Positions 26,212-35,193 are shown, counted from the first letter of the stretch. The stretch: DNA of 64,000 nt from Candidatus Methylomirabilota bacterium (GCA_003104975.1 PQAM01000010.1:124001-188000); one strand, 5' to 3'. Numbers and translations: made by a program. Notes: generated from the letters alone by a model not told the origin.

Positions 26212-26955
26212 CTAAGAGCCTTCGGTCTTCAGGCTATCTGTCTGAGTGGATACAAGGGCGATGCGGAACCACAGATGGTGACTCACGTGCGCATCGGTAA
26301 GACCGGCCTTAGCCGCCATCCGACGCAACTCCTCCGTTCTGAAGCCGCGAAGGACGGATATGGGGCCGTCGTGGCGCGTCAGGCGGTTGCCCGACAGCAG
26401 CCGTGTGGTGATCGCGGTCAGCAGGCAGGCGACGCGACTGCGCAGCAGGTCGCTCACCAGTAACCCGCGTCGCGCCACCCGCGCCATCTCCCGCAGTAGG
26501 ACAATTCCTTGCGCCTCGTTTAAGTGGTGAAAGAACAGGGAGGAGATGACGTAGTCGAAACTGCGATCTGGGTACGGTAGGGGAGGCACATGCGCCCGTC
26601 GCAGTCGGATCTCCGGAAAGTCGGTCGACCATTCGGCCGCGGCCGCCAGTACCTGGTCGCCCTGGTCCACGGCTTCGAGAGCGACGGCCAGTTGACGCCT
26701 ACTGGCCCATCGACAGATGGCTCGAGGAATATCGGCCCCACCCGTCGCGATGTCCAGGACGGTGATCGGATCGGGCGGATGCGTACCCATCATTCGACCG
26801 AGATGCGACAGGACGGTACGCACACCGCCGAAATATCGGTTCAGCCGTTGCAGGTCGCGCAGGTTCCCGCGGATCTCCTCATCGGTGTTGTCCAGGCGGT
26901 CCAGTAATTCTGCCGCCCCTTGCAAACGGGGGGGAGGCAGCAAGGTCGTTACCAT
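26212..26955 (-). CDS. Class I SAM-dependent methyltransferase in the type III PKS operon
   Basis: 247 residues. SAM-binding motif I is VLDIATGGADIPRAI, followed by the acidic residue in LEAVDQGDQVL and motif IV-like FDYVISSLFFHHLNE (typical of UbiE/menaquinone-type methyltransferases). The start codon overlaps the polyketide synthase stop by 7 bp, so the two are translationally coupled. Likely methylates the polyketide product on O or C; the substrate is inferred from context only. Confidence 0.85.
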   Translation of the reverse strand: MVTTLLPPPRLQGAAELLDRLDNTDEEIRGNLRDLQRLNRYFGGVRTVLSHLGRMMGTHPPDPITVLDIATGGADIPRAICRWASRRQLAVALEAVDQGDQVLAAAAEWSTDFPEIRLRRAHVPPLPYPDRSFDYVISSLFFHHLNEAQGIVLLREMARVARRGLLVSDLLRSRVACLLTAITTRLLSGNRLTRHDGPISVLRGFRTEELRRMAAKAGLTDAHVSHHLWFRIALVSTQTDSLKTEGS

Positions 26956-27974
26956 CGCAACAGCGCCCCCTCTGCGCAGAAGCCCGGGCCAAGCGCCATC
27001 ATGACACCGAGGTCTCCCGCGGATGTCTGTCCTGAGTTGATGACCTCGTTCAGCACGAACAGCACCGTAGCCGACGACATGTTTCCGAATCGTCGGAGCA
27101 CCCGGCGGGAGAAGGCCAGGTCGGCATCACCAAGCTCCATCGTCCGTTGCGCCCGTTCGAGGACGCCACGGCCGGCCGAGTGCAGAACCCAGAAGCGGAT
27201 ATCCTCCTGTTTGAGGTGGTAGCGGTCGAGTATCGCCTGCGTCAGCCCCTTCATCATAGTGCCGCCGATCCCCCGGATCTCCTTGGACAACAGGATGCGC
27301 GGCCGTCCGTTCGGGTACGTAAACCCCATCAGATCAAGGTGCTCTGAGCGAACCAGGCTCATGTGGCCCATGATCTCAACCCCGCCCCCATCGGATGTCA
27401 GGACGGCCGCAGCGGCCCCATCCGCGAAGATGGCATTGGCCACCGCGGTCTCAAGCGAGTCGTCAAAGTAATAGGTTGAGGAACAGATCTCCACGGAGAC
27501 GAGCAGTGCCCGATGGTCGGGAAAGGCCCGCAGATGGTTGTACGCCTGCTGCAGCGCGATCATCCCGCTGGCGCAGCCCATGTCGCCGACGTGCACGCGC
27601 TGGACCTGCTCCTTCATTTTAAATTCGCGAACGAACTGCGCATCCAGGTGGGGACAGAGGCGGCCCGTGCAGGTGGTGGTCACCACAAAGTCGATGTCCC
27701 GCCCGGAGCATCCCGCCTTGTCCAGGGCGCGTTGAATAGCCTGACAGCCGATCTCAACACTCCCCTTGCGGTACCGGGCGTTGAGTTCGTCGGTGGTCTC
27801 AGTGGGGCGAAAGGTCGCCGGGTCCAGGTAGAGATGACGGGATTCGATTCCGCTGTTGAGGAAGAAGCCTCGCCGTCGCCCATCGGTGTAAGGTGTGAAG
27901 GCCAGGAGTTCTTCTTGGGAAAAGGACGTGACGGGATTAGCGGTTTCAAGCGCGACGATCCTGGGGTTGGCCAT
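26949..27974 (-). CDS. Type III polyketide synthase (chalcone/stilbene synthase family)
   Basis: 341 residues from ATG 27974, chosen because AGGAGG lies seven bases upstream; the frame extends to 28028 without family similarity. The Cys-His-Asn catalytic triad is visible: Cys in VGDMGCASGM, His in WVLHSAGRG and Asn in RFGNMSSATVLFVL. It condenses a CoA-linked starter with malonyl-CoA to make alkylpyrones, alkylresorcinols or similar. First gene of a PKS-methyltransferase-FAD reductase operon. Product chain length cannot be read from sequence. Confidence 0.95.
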   Translation of the reverse strand: MANPRIVALETANPVTSFSQEELLAFTPYTDGRRRGFFLNSGIESRHLYLDPATFRPTETTDELNARYRKGSVEIGCQAIQRALDKAGCSGRDIDFVVTTTCTGRLCPHLDAQFVREFKMKEQVQRVHVGDMGCASGMIALQQAYNHLRAFPDHRALLVSVEICSSTYYFDDSLETAVANAIFADGAAAAVLTSDGGGVEIMGHMSLVRSEHLDLMGFTYPNGRPRILLSKEIRGIGGTMMKGLTQAILDRYHLKQEDIRFWVLHSAGRGVLERAQRTMELGDADLAFSRRVLRRFGNMSSATVLFVLNEVINSGQTSAGDLGVMMALGPGFCAEGALLRW

Positions 27975-28181
27975 GGGTACGCCTCCTATTTTTTCATTGT
28001 TGTCCCGTCGCAGGGAGCTGTCAAGCAATTATTCGGCTTTCGCCGTTACATGGATTGATCCCACAACGAAGGTGTGCCATAGTGAGGCGTATCAGTCAAT
28101 CGGCTCGAACGGGACCGTGTTGGTTGATCTTATGACGGCGCGCGTACTTTGCGGAACTCAACTCACCGTGGAATCGGTTCA

Positions 28182-29075
28182 ATGTTGACCACAAAGAATT
28201 ATACAAAAGAGTTTCGATATTTTGAGGAAAAATACGACGAGAGCATGGAACGCATGTTTGCGGCGGTCAGCGATCTCTACGCCGAATATTGGAACGACTT
28301 TTTTCATTTTGCACTGTTCCAGGATGAACAGGAAAGTTGGGAATCCGCTTTCGCCAATACCCACAACAAATACCTGGAAGCGCTTCGGATACGCGACGCG
28401 CGTTCTGTGCTCGAACTGGCCTGCGGGAGAGGCAGTTTTACCAATCTCCTCGCCGAACATACGTCCGGCCAGGTGTTGGGAATTGATATTTCTCGCGCGC
28501 AACTGTCACACGCCGGTCGATTCAAGCGCCCGAACCTGCGTTTCAAGCACCACGACATCATGAAGGTTGACGAACTGGGACAGATGTTCGATGCGGTCGT
28601 GTGCATGGACGCCGAATGCTATTTGCCGGATAAAAGAGTTGCCGTAAAAAAAATCTCACGCGTGATGGAGCCGGGCGCTCGCCTTCTTCTGCTTGGATGG
28701 TGCAAACAGGGCGGGCTGAACCGTATTCAGGAGGAACTGGTCTTATATCCTTTTATGAAATACTGGGCCATCCCAAGTCTTGAAACGGCGGACAATTACA
28801 GGAAATATTTTGAGCAAGGCCATTTCAACATACTTGAGATGACCGATCTTAACGATCAGGTCAGGCGAAACTGGGAGTTTGGGTATGTGTCCGCGTTGCG
28901 GGGTATCAAGACACTCTCCCGCAAAGATTTTCGGCGCCTTATCTGGAAACGTTTGGCACTCGGGAGCGAGGGGATCAGGCTCATCAAAGAGCAGTTTCCG
29001 GCAGCCCTCTACATCAAGGTCGGCTATGATACAGGCTTTCTTCGCTATGTCTACTTCCTGGTAGAGAAGCAATAA
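28182..29075 (+). CDS. SAM-dependent methyltransferase, AT-richer than neighbours
   Basis: 297 residues from ATG 28182 (a TTG at 28149 is possible). Motif I is VLELACGRGSFTNLLAE, then LGIDISRAQL and DAVVCMDAECYLP, as in small-molecule C/O-methyltransferases related to sterol and geranyl diphosphate methyltransferases. The C-terminal half is rich in Phe, Tyr, Lys and Arg. Codon choice is clearly more AT-rich than the flanking genes, suggesting recent acquisition. Divergent from the type III PKS operon with about 200 bp between starts; whether it acts on the same product is unknown. Confidence 0.8.
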   Translation: MLTTKNYTKEFRYFEEKYDESMERMFAAVSDLYAEYWNDFFHFALFQDEQESWESAFANTHNKYLEALRIRDARSVLELACGRGSFTNLLAEHTSGQVLGIDISRAQLSHAGRFKRPNLRFKHHDIMKVDELGQMFDAVVCMDAECYLPDKRVAVKKISRVMEPGARLLLLGWCKQGGLNRIQEELVLYPFMKYWAIPSLETADNYRKYFEQGHFNILEMTDLNDQVRRNWEFGYVSALRGIKTLSRKDFRRLIWKRLALGSEGIRLIKEQFPAALYIKVGYDTGFLRYVYFLVEKQ

Positions 29076-29112
29076 AACTGCCCCTGCAGGAGCGAAGCCC
29101 CGACCGTCTGTC

Positions 29113-29429
29113 ATGAACGTCCTGCTGCTCTCCATGCCCGATTCATTCGAGCACATGCCGGCAGTGGCCGTTCGGATGCCGAATGCCGTGCTCACGTCGC
29201 TCGCGCTTCCCTCGAGGCCAAGCTCGAGTTTGCCGGAGCGTATGTGGACTGGCCGTTCATCCGGCACCCGACCCCGTATCTGCGCACACCGATGACCCAG
29301 GGGTTTCGCCGGCAACGCCTGATCGTCAACGAGCGGCTCGAAGCGTACGACGGCACCATCGCCGTCGTGCAGAACAGCCATCTCTCTGCCGACGAAATCG
29401 AGTGTGTACGGTGGCAAGCGGACCGATGA
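29113..29429 (+). pseudogene. Remnant of a B12-binding radical SAM protein
   Basis: The N-terminal piece MNVLLLSMPDSFEHMPAV...RMPNAVLTSLA (29113-29210) is the typical start of B12-binding-domain radical SAM proteins. At about 29212 it switches frame into FAGAYVDWPFIRHPTPYLR and RQRLIVNERLEAYDGT, which belong to a later part of the same family, ending at TGA after RWQADR. The radical SAM CxxxCxxC core between the two pieces is absent. So one internal deletion with a frame change, and probably a C-terminal loss, have destroyed the gene. Confidence 0.7.
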
Positions 29430-29474
29430 GTGAAGCTTCGCCACCTGCCGGTCGCGCTCGCGTATCAGGTATTG

Positions 29475-30059
29475 CTAATATGGTGACGGCGGTCCCACTG
29501 CCCCTTCACTGCTCTGCTGTGCGGGCGCGGCCGAGACACCCTGCGACGAGTTCTCCGGCTGGGGTGTTGAAACCGGCGGCGTATACTGCGGGCAGGGGGC
29601 GTCAACCCACACGCCGTTCGGGTCGTAGTACCCGCACGGCGAGTACTGCTGGTACTGGTAAACCGGGGTATAGGCTGGGTAATACACCGGGTACGGATAG
29701 GCGACGGGATAGTAGGGGTAGGAGTAGAACGGGTAGAACGCGCCGACCCCTACACTAAAGAAGAAATGGTTGTGTCCATGGTGGTGAAGCCCATGGTCGA
29801 ATGTGTGCCCGATACCTCCGTGGAGGCCACCATGAAACCCATGCCCAACACCACCACGGAACCCATGCGAAACGCCGCCACGGAACCCGTGCCCGATACC
29901 TCCGTGGGAGCCGCTTCGAAATCCGCCTCCAAACCCACCGCCGCGGGATCCGCCCCTACCCGCTTCAGCAGACGCAAGGTCAATCACCGTGAGACCCGTC
30001 CAAAGTATGGCGGCCGCCACACCGATCGGTCCCCATCTTCGTAACCATTGTCTTGCCAT
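29475..30059 (-). CDS. Secreted Gly/His-rich and Tyr/Pro-rich protein
   Basis: 194 residues. A signal peptide or anchor (about 12-32) is followed by Gly-rich repeats with units such as GGxGHGFRGG and HGFHGGLHGGIGH, then HHHGHNHFFF, a hydrophobic stretch (SVGVGAFYPFY) and a Tyr/Pro-rich tail (YPYYPVAYPYPVYY, YSPCGYYDPNGVWVDAPC). The YDPNGVWVDAP end resembles a short motif often found in secreted bacterial Gly-rich proteins. The low-complexity His/Gly part might bind metal or act as a surface adhesive layer, which is speculation. Confidence 0.7.
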   Translation of the reverse strand: MARQWLRRWGPIGVAAAILWTGLTVIDLASAEAGRGGSRGGGFGGGFRSGSHGGIGHGFRGGVSHGFRGGVGHGFHGGLHGGIGHTFDHGLHHHGHNHFFFSVGVGAFYPFYSYPYYPVAYPYPVYYPAYTPVYQYQQYSPCGYYDPNGVWVDAPCPQYTPPVSTPQPENSSQGVSAAPAQQSSEGAVGPPSPY

Positions 30060-30359
30060 TTGCCTGCTCCCTTACTGTCGAACCTCTGCCCGAGAGGCTC
30101 TACAAATAGTCTTATCTTCTCGCAGGCGACTGTCAAGGAATTAATCCGGGAAAGGGGCTTCTCTCAGGACTCGCATATTTCACTTGACAAGGATGACCTC
30201 ATATTTGAAGATCGCCGCGTATTTTTGAGGTGAGGCGCCTCGCGATCTCCCGCCGATAACACCAATACACGCTGATTCGATGATGCCACATACGGTGATC
30301 GATGTCTGCCATGCCTTGCGCACGTGTCCGTCAATGCGGGCGACAGTGAGGGTCGGCCG
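30060..30359. other. Divergent intergenic region upstream of gcvT
   Basis: 300 bp without a gene. A TTGACA at 30184 with a weak -10 (GAAGAT, 17-bp spacing) could drive the glycine-cleavage operon. No glycine riboswitch consensus was recognised despite the downstream gcv genes. Confidence 0.3.
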
Positions 30360-31469
30360 ATGAACCCGGTTGAGAGACCCTTGAAACGCACCCCGCTGTT
30401 TGAGGTCCATCACCGACTCGGCGCCAAGATGGTGGCCTTTGGCGGCTGGGAGATGCCGGTGCAGTATGCCGGGATCCTGGAGGAGCACCGGGCGGTGAGG
30501 GAGCGCGCGGGCCTCTTCGATGTCTCACATATGGGGGAGATCGAGATCTCCGGTTCCGCCGCCCTGGAGGCGGTTCAGCGCCTGACGTCAAATGATGCGT
30601 CCCGTCTGTCCGTCGGGGAGATCCAATACTCCGCCCTCACCACCCCCCAGGGGACATTTGTGGACGACATGACCGTCTATAAGTTTGCCGATGATCGCTA
30701 CTGGTTGACGGTTAACGCCGCCAATATCGAGAAGGACCTCGCCTGGATTCGCAAGCAGATCACATCCGCTGCGGTCAGGGATGCCAGCGATGACCTCGCG
30801 CTGTTGGCCATCCAGGGACCGCGGGCGCAGGAGATCCTGGAGAAGCTGACGCCTGTCGAGTTGGCAAGGCTCCCGTACTACCGCTTCGTTGAGGGGAAGA
30901 TTGCGGGCATCGACTGCTGTATCTCCCGGACAGGGTATACCGGGGAGGACGGCTTTGAGATGTATATTCCCCCACAACACGCGGCGACCCTCTGGAATAG
31001 GCTTCTGGAGGTCGGGGCGCCGGCTGGCCTTCAACCGTGCGGACTTGGCGCCCGCGATACCTTGCGCCTCGAGGCCAAGATGGCCCTGTACGGTCAGGAT
31101 ATTGATGACCGGCACACGGTCCTGGAGGCGGATCTCGGCTGGATCGTGAAGCTGGACAAGGGGGAGTTTATCGGCCGTGAGGCGCTGGCGCGACAGAAGG
31201 CAGAGGGGATCAGCCGAAAACTGGTTGGGTTCGAGATGGTCGGTCGGGGGATTGCCAGACCCCACTATGCGATTGTCAAGGATGGCAGGTCGATCGGCGA
31301 GGTGACCAGCGGCGGCCCCGCACCCTCACTCGGGAAGAACATCGGACTGGGATACGTGGCGGTGCCGCACGCAGCTATCGGAACCGAGTTTGACATCGTG
31401 ATTCGCGGCCAGCCTGTGACCGCAAGGGTTGTTCGGACCCCGTTCTATAAGCGGCAATGGCGTTCATAG
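30360..31469 (+). CDS. gcvT: Glycine cleavage system T protein (aminomethyltransferase)
   Basis: Transfers the methylene group from the aminomethyl-lipoyl H protein to THF, releasing ammonia. ATG 30360 follows GAGGG at eight bases; the frame extends upstream without similarity. Family motifs: [47 protein letters not shown] (folate site region) and [16 protein letters not shown]. 369 residues, normal length. First gene of gcvT-H-PA-PB. Confidence 0.97.
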   Translation: MNPVERPLKRTPLFEVHHRLGAKMVAFGGWEMPVQYAGILEEHRAVRERAGLFDVSHMGEIEISGSAALEAVQRLTSNDASRLSVGEIQYSALTTPQGTFVDDMTVYKFADDRYWLTVNAANIEKDLAWIRKQITSAAVRDASDDLALLAIQGPRAQEILEKLTPVELARLPYYRFVEGKIAGIDCCISRTGYTGEDGFEMYIPPQHAATLWNRLLEVGAPAGLQPCGLGARDTLRLEAKMALYGQDIDDRHTVLEADLGWIVKLDKGEFIGREALARQKAEGISRKLVGFEMVGRGIARPHYAIVKDGRSIGEVTSGGPAPSLGKNIGLGYVAVPHAAIGTEFDIVIRGQPVTARVVRTPFYKRQWRS

Positions 31470-31489
31470 TTCAGAGTTCAACGTTCAGT
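31467..31489. repeat. 7-bp-period repeat at the end of gcvT
   Basis: AGTTCAG-AGTTCAA-CGTTCAG, three heptamers with small changes, overlapping the gcvT stop. One of several heptamer-periodic runs in the window. Confidence 0.6.
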
Positions 31490-31502
31490 GTTTCGGATTA
31501 CA

Positions 31503-31582
31503 TTCCGTTCGTGGTGAGCTTGTCGAACCATGAACGGAAATGGCCGACATGCTTCACCCTTCGACAGGCTCAGGGTGAACGG
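31503..31582. repeat. Intergenic palindromic repeat, TTCGACAGGCTCAGG family
   Basis: Two facing half-copies: CCGTTCGTGGTGAGCTTGTC and CCTTCGACAGGCTCAGGGTG, which pair as an inverted repeat. The same family occurs at 60843-60950. It is a widespread extragenic palindrome type in bacteria. Confidence 0.7.
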
Positions 31583-31654
31583 CAAATGCAAAGAAGCGTT
31601 AGACTTACTACATTAGCTGTCAAATGGGAGCTGTGAACCGTATAGGGAGGTGCG

Positions 31655-32041
31655 ATGATCCCAGAGGGGCTGTATTATACGAAGGCGCATGAATGGATCA
31701 AGGTCGAGGGGGATCGTGGACGGATCGGGATTACCCACTTTGCTCAGAGTCAGCTCGGCGACATCGTGTTTGCCGAGTTGCCGCCGGTGGGGCGGGTCCT
31801 GCGCCAGATGGAGGCGTTCGGCGTCGTCGAGTCGGTCAAGGCGGTCTCCGATCTGTACTGCCCGTTGACCGGTGAGGTGATCGAGGTCAACGGCACGCTT
31901 GAGTCGCATCCTGAACAGATCAACACCGACCCGTACGGCGAGGGGTGGATGATTGTGGCCAGGATCGCCGATCCGAACGAACTGGGCAGTCTGATGAGCG
32001 CTGAGGCGTATAAGACCTATCTGGCGGCGGAGGATCATTGA
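31655..32041 (+). CDS. gcvH: Glycine cleavage system H protein
   Basis: 128-residue lipoyl carrier that shuttles the aminomethyl group between P, T and L proteins. The lipoylation Lys lies in VESVKAVSDLYCP; GEVIEVN follows, as in the family. GGGAGGTGCG precedes the ATG. One base after its stop comes gcvPA. The gap to gcvT is filled by repeats, so a separate promoter is possible. Confidence 0.97.
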   Translation: MIPEGLYYTKAHEWIKVEGDRGRIGITHFAQSQLGDIVFAELPPVGRVLRQMEAFGVVESVKAVSDLYCPLTGEVIEVNGTLESHPEQINTDPYGEGWMIVARIADPNELGSLMSAEAYKTYLAAEDH

Positions 32042-32042
32042 G

Positions 32043-33392
32043 ATGCAGTACATCCCGAATACGGAGGCCGATTGCCGCGCCATGTTGGACGCCATCGGCG
32101 TCCGGTCGAGCGACGAGCTGTTCGCCGACATTCCCTCGAAGCTCAGGCTGAAACGGGGACTGAACCTGGCGCCGCCGCTGTCTGAGGCCGGATTACGACG
32201 GCATATGAAGGAGTTGGCCGGCAGGAATGCGGACGTGGAGCAATACGCCTCGTTCCTGGGGGCCGGCGCCTATCATCACTTCATCCCTGCCGCCGTCTCA
32301 CACCTGGTGTTCAGAGCCGAGTTCTACACCGCGTATACGCCGTACCAGCCGGAGCTGTCCCAGGGGACGCTGCAGGCGATCTACGAGTACCAGACGCTGG
32401 TCTGCCAGCTCACCGGTATGGACGTGGCGAACGCCTCGATGTATGACGGCTCCAGCGCCCTGGCAGAGGCGATCCTGATGGCCTACAGGATCAACGGACG
32501 ACCGGAGGTTGTGCTTCCCGTGGCCGTCCATCCCGAGTACCGGATGGTATGCCGCACCTATGTAAGTAACCTCGGCCTGCAGTTGCACGAGGTTCCTTAC
32601 ACGAGTCGCGGAACGACCGACCTGAAACGGGTGAAGGCGGCGCTGTCGGACCGTACCTGCGCCGTTGTCGTCCAGAGCCCGAACTTTTTCGGCGTCCTGG
32701 AATCGTTGGATGAGCTGGCCGAGGCCGCTCACCGCGCCGGGGCACTCCTGATCGTGGCTGTGGCCGAGCCGGTGTCGTTCGGTATTGTCCGATCCCCCGG
32801 CGAGTACGGGACGGATATCGTGGTGGGTGAGGGCCAGGGGTTCGGGAACCACCTGAACTTCGGCGGACCCTACCTTGGTATGTTTGCCTCCAGAGAGGCC
32901 TATCTGCGTAACATGCCGGGTCGCCTGGTCGGCCAGACGACGGATACAGCCGGTCGACCGGGCTACGTGCTGACGCTGGCCACCAGAGAGCAGCATATCA
33001 GACGGGAGCGGGCGACATCCAACATCTGCACGAACGAGGGGCTCTGCGCCCTGGCTGCGACGGTTCAGTTGGCCCTGTTGGGGCGATCCGGACTGAGGGA
33101 GCTGGCCCTGCTGAACCTGCGCAAGGCGGCGTATGCCAAAAAGGCGATCTCCACGCTCCGCACCTGTGAGCTTCGCTTTACAGGTGCGACCTTCAATGAG
33201 TTCGTCGTGCGGGTCAAAAAAGGAACCCCCGCTCAGGTGAATCGCGCGCTGCTCGCCAAGGGTATCATCGGGGGCCTGGAGTTGGGTCGATTCTATCCGG
33301 AGCTTTCGGATTGTCTGCTCCTCTGCGTGACGGAACAGAACAGCCGAGAGGTGATCGACGCGCTGTGCAAGATGATGGGGAGTGGGCGATGA
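32043..33392 (+). CDS. gcvPA: Glycine dehydrogenase (decarboxylating) subunit 1
   Basis: N-terminal half of the split P protein: 449 residues beginning MQYIPNTEADCRAMLDAIG with the GAGAYHHFIPAAVSHL and YTPYQPELSQGTLQAIYEYQ family motifs. Forms a heterotetramer with subunit 2 and decarboxylates glycine. Starts one base after the gcvH stop and overlaps gcvPB by ATGA. Confidence 0.97.
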   Translation: MQYIPNTEADCRAMLDAIGVRSSDELFADIPSKLRLKRGLNLAPPLSEAGLRRHMKELAGRNADVEQYASFLGAGAYHHFIPAAVSHLVFRAEFYTAYTPYQPELSQGTLQAIYEYQTLVCQLTGMDVANASMYDGSSALAEAILMAYRINGRPEVVLPVAVHPEYRMVCRTYVSNLGLQLHEVPYTSRGTTDLKRVKAALSDRTCAVVVQSPNFFGVLESLDELAEAAHRAGALLIVAVAEPVSFGIVRSPGEYGTDIVVGEGQGFGNHLNFGGPYLGMFASREAYLRNMPGRLVGQTTDTAGRPGYVLTLATREQHIRRERATSNICTNEGLCALAATVQLALLGRSGLRELALLNLRKAAYAKKAISTLRTCELRFTGATFNEFVVRVKKGTPAQVNRALLAKGIIGGLELGRFYPELSDCLLLCVTEQNSREVIDALCKMMGSGR

Positions 33393-34936
33393 CGGATGAA
33401 GCGCAGGGTGGAGGGTGTAGGGTGGAGGGTGTACAGGTCCAGGAGGAGGGGGTCGGTGTGCGGGGACTCGTCTTTGACGAGCCGCTGCTGTTTGATCAAG
33501 GGTCTGCCGGCCGAACGGGTTGCACGCTTCCGGAGTGTGATGTCCCGGAGCTGAAACCGGAGCGGTTGCTGCCCAGAAAGCTGCTCCGGCACGATATCCC
33601 CGGTTTTCCGGAGCTGTCGGAGGTCGAGGTGGTCCGGCACTTCACCCGGTTGTCGCAGCATAACTACGGGGTTGATCTCGGGTTCTATCCGCTCGGCTCG
33701 TGTACGATGAAATATAATCCGAAGATCAATGAGGAGGTCTGGCAACTGCCAGGCTTCAGTCAGGTCCACCCGTATCAGCCGGAGAGCCTGATTCAAGGCA
33801 CTCTGGAGCTGATGTATGAACTGGAGGCGCTTCTGGCCGAGATCAGCGGGATGGACCGGGTGTCGCTTCAGCCGGCCGCCGGCGCCCAGGGCGAGATCTT
33901 GGGCATGATGCTGATCCGAGCGTACCTGGCGTCGAAAGGAAACCCACGGAAGCGGGTCCTGGTCCCCGACTCCTCCCACGGGACCAACCCGGCCAGCGCC
34001 GCGATCTGTGGCTATCAGTGTGTCCAGATCAAGTCCGGTCCGAGGGGCAGGATCGAGTCGCAGACGGTGGCCGATGCGATGGACGAAAATGTCGCCGCCA
34101 TCATGATCACCAACCCCAATACCCTCGGGTTGTTTGAAGACCAGATTGCCGACATCGCGAAGATCGTCCATGCCAGGGGGGGGCAGGTCTATTGCGACGG
34201 GGCCAACCTGAATGCCATCGTCGGCATTTCGAGACCGGGCGACACGGGGGTAGATGTCCTGCACTTCAACATGCACAAGACATTTGCGGTCCCGCACGGA
34301 GGCGGCGGTCCTGGCGCGGGACCGGTGGGTCTCAAGGCGCATCTTGCGCCTTTCATGCCGGTTCCGGTCATTGAGAAGAGGGGGAAGCGATTCGTTCTCA
34401 ATGAGGACCTGCCGTCGAGTATCGGCAGGGTGCGGGCCTTCTACGGCAATTTTGCGGCGCTGGTGCGGGCCTACGCCTACATCCGTTCGCTGGGCCCATC
34501 GGGACTGCGCCGGGTGGCCGAGGTGGCTGTCCTCAATGCCAACTACATCATGCATCAGCTCAAGGATACCTACCATCTGCCCTACGATAAGTTCTGCAAG
34601 CACGAGTGCGTCTTTTCCGACGCGCATCAACTTCCGCACGGTATCCAGACCCTGGATATTGCCAAGCGGCTGATGGATTACGGCTTCCATCCGCCGACCA
34701 TCTACTTCCCCCTTATCATCAGGGGCGCCATGATGATCGAGCCGACCGAGACCGAAAGCAAGGAGACCCTCGATCAGTTCATCGCCGCCATGCAGCGGAT
34801 CGCCCGAGAGGCCAAGGACGATCCGGATCTGGTCCGGTCCGCTCCCCATAAGACGAAGGTCTCACGCCTCGACGAGGTCAAAGCCGCCCGGCAGCCGAAT
34901 CTGCGTTGGAAAGGGAAATCATCCGCAAGCGGGTAG
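33389..34936 (+). CDS. gcvPB: Glycine dehydrogenase (decarboxylating) subunit 2
   Basis: PLP-containing half of the split P protein, 515 residues. The pyridoxal Lys is in HFNMHKTFAVPHGGGGPG. Other motifs are LGSCTMKYNPKINE and DSSHGTNPASAA. ATG 33389 overlaps the gcvPA stop (ATGA). The first about 20 codons are encoded by a 7-bp-period repeat (AGGGTGG/AGGGTGT, 33405-33432), giving a Gly/Val/Glu-rich extension before the conserved LVFDEPLLFD start. That extension is unusual and probably a recent insertion that stays in frame. Confidence 0.96.
   Translation: MTDEAQGGGCRVEGVQVQEEGVGVRGLVFDEPLLFDQGSAGRTGCTLPECDVPELKPERLLPRKLLRHDIPGFPELSEVEVVRHFTRLSQHNYGVDLGFYPLGSCTMKYNPKINEEVWQLPGFSQVHPYQPESLIQGTLELMYELEALLAEISGMDRVSLQPAAGAQGEILGMMLIRAYLASKGNPRKRVLVPDSSHGTNPASAAICGYQCVQIKSGPRGRIESQTVADAMDENVAAIMITNPNTLGLFEDQIADIAKIVHARGGQVYCDGANLNAIVGISRPGDTGVDVLHFNMHKTFAVPHGGGGPGAGPVGLKAHLAPFMPVPVIEKRGKRFVLNEDLPSSIGRVRAFYGNFAALVRAYAYIRSLGPSGLRRVAEVAVLNANYIMHQLKDTYHLPYDKFCKHECVFSDAHQLPHGIQTLDIAKRLMDYGFHPPTIYFPLIIRGAMMIEPTETESKETLDQFIAAMQRIAREAKDDPDLVRSAPHKTKVSRLDEVKAARQPNLRWKGKSSASG
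33405..33432 (+). repeat. Four-unit heptamer repeat inside the gcvPB start region
   Basis: AGGGTGG-AGGGTGT-AGGGTGG-AGGGTGT, 28 bp, i.e. two exact copies of a 14-mer. It lies a few codons after the gcvPB start. Confidence 0.85.
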
Positions 34937-34957
34937 GGGCGCCGCTTGCTGCGCCCC
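34936..34957 (+). terminator. Hairpin at the end of the gcv operon
   Basis: GGGGCG pairs with CGCCCC around a 10-base loop, starting at the last base of the gcvPB stop codon. No U-tract follows, so it may be an attenuating or 3'-protective stem rather than a full terminator. Confidence 0.35.
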
Positions 34958-35118
34958 GTGCGGGGTATGGGGCCTATGGGTCCGCGAGGAGGACGGTGAG
35001 TGACTCCGCTTAATCTCGCCGTACGTCCCTGTACGGCTCAAATCGGCGCTGGCAGGCTGCACTGTCCGTGCTTCGCCTGCCAGCGACGACGCGTCGCCAC
35101 CCGCCGTCCACCCCGCGG

Positions 35119-35164
35119 AATCCCTCTGTTGCCCCCCTTCATGAAGGGGGGCAACAGAGGGATT
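35119..35164. repeat. 46-bp perfect palindrome upstream of thiD
   Basis: AATCCCTCTGTTGCCCCCCTT and its exact complement around CATG. It resembles a widespread family of extragenic palindromes with CCCCCTT/AAGGGGG cores. In RNA it would form a very stable hairpin ahead of the thiD ribosome site. Confidence 0.9.
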
Positions 35165-35193
35165 TGCGGTGTAACATGGAAGGAGTGAAGGCG

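Noticed and set aside
30060-30359. Glycine riboswitch upstream of gcvT
   Set aside because: The conserved aptamer core sequences were not found in this region on the plus strand.
33293-34849. 518-codon minus-strand frame opposite gcvPB
   Set aside because: It is the antisense shadow of a clear, full-length gcvPB; composition is Arg/Asp/His-rich and no domain is visible.
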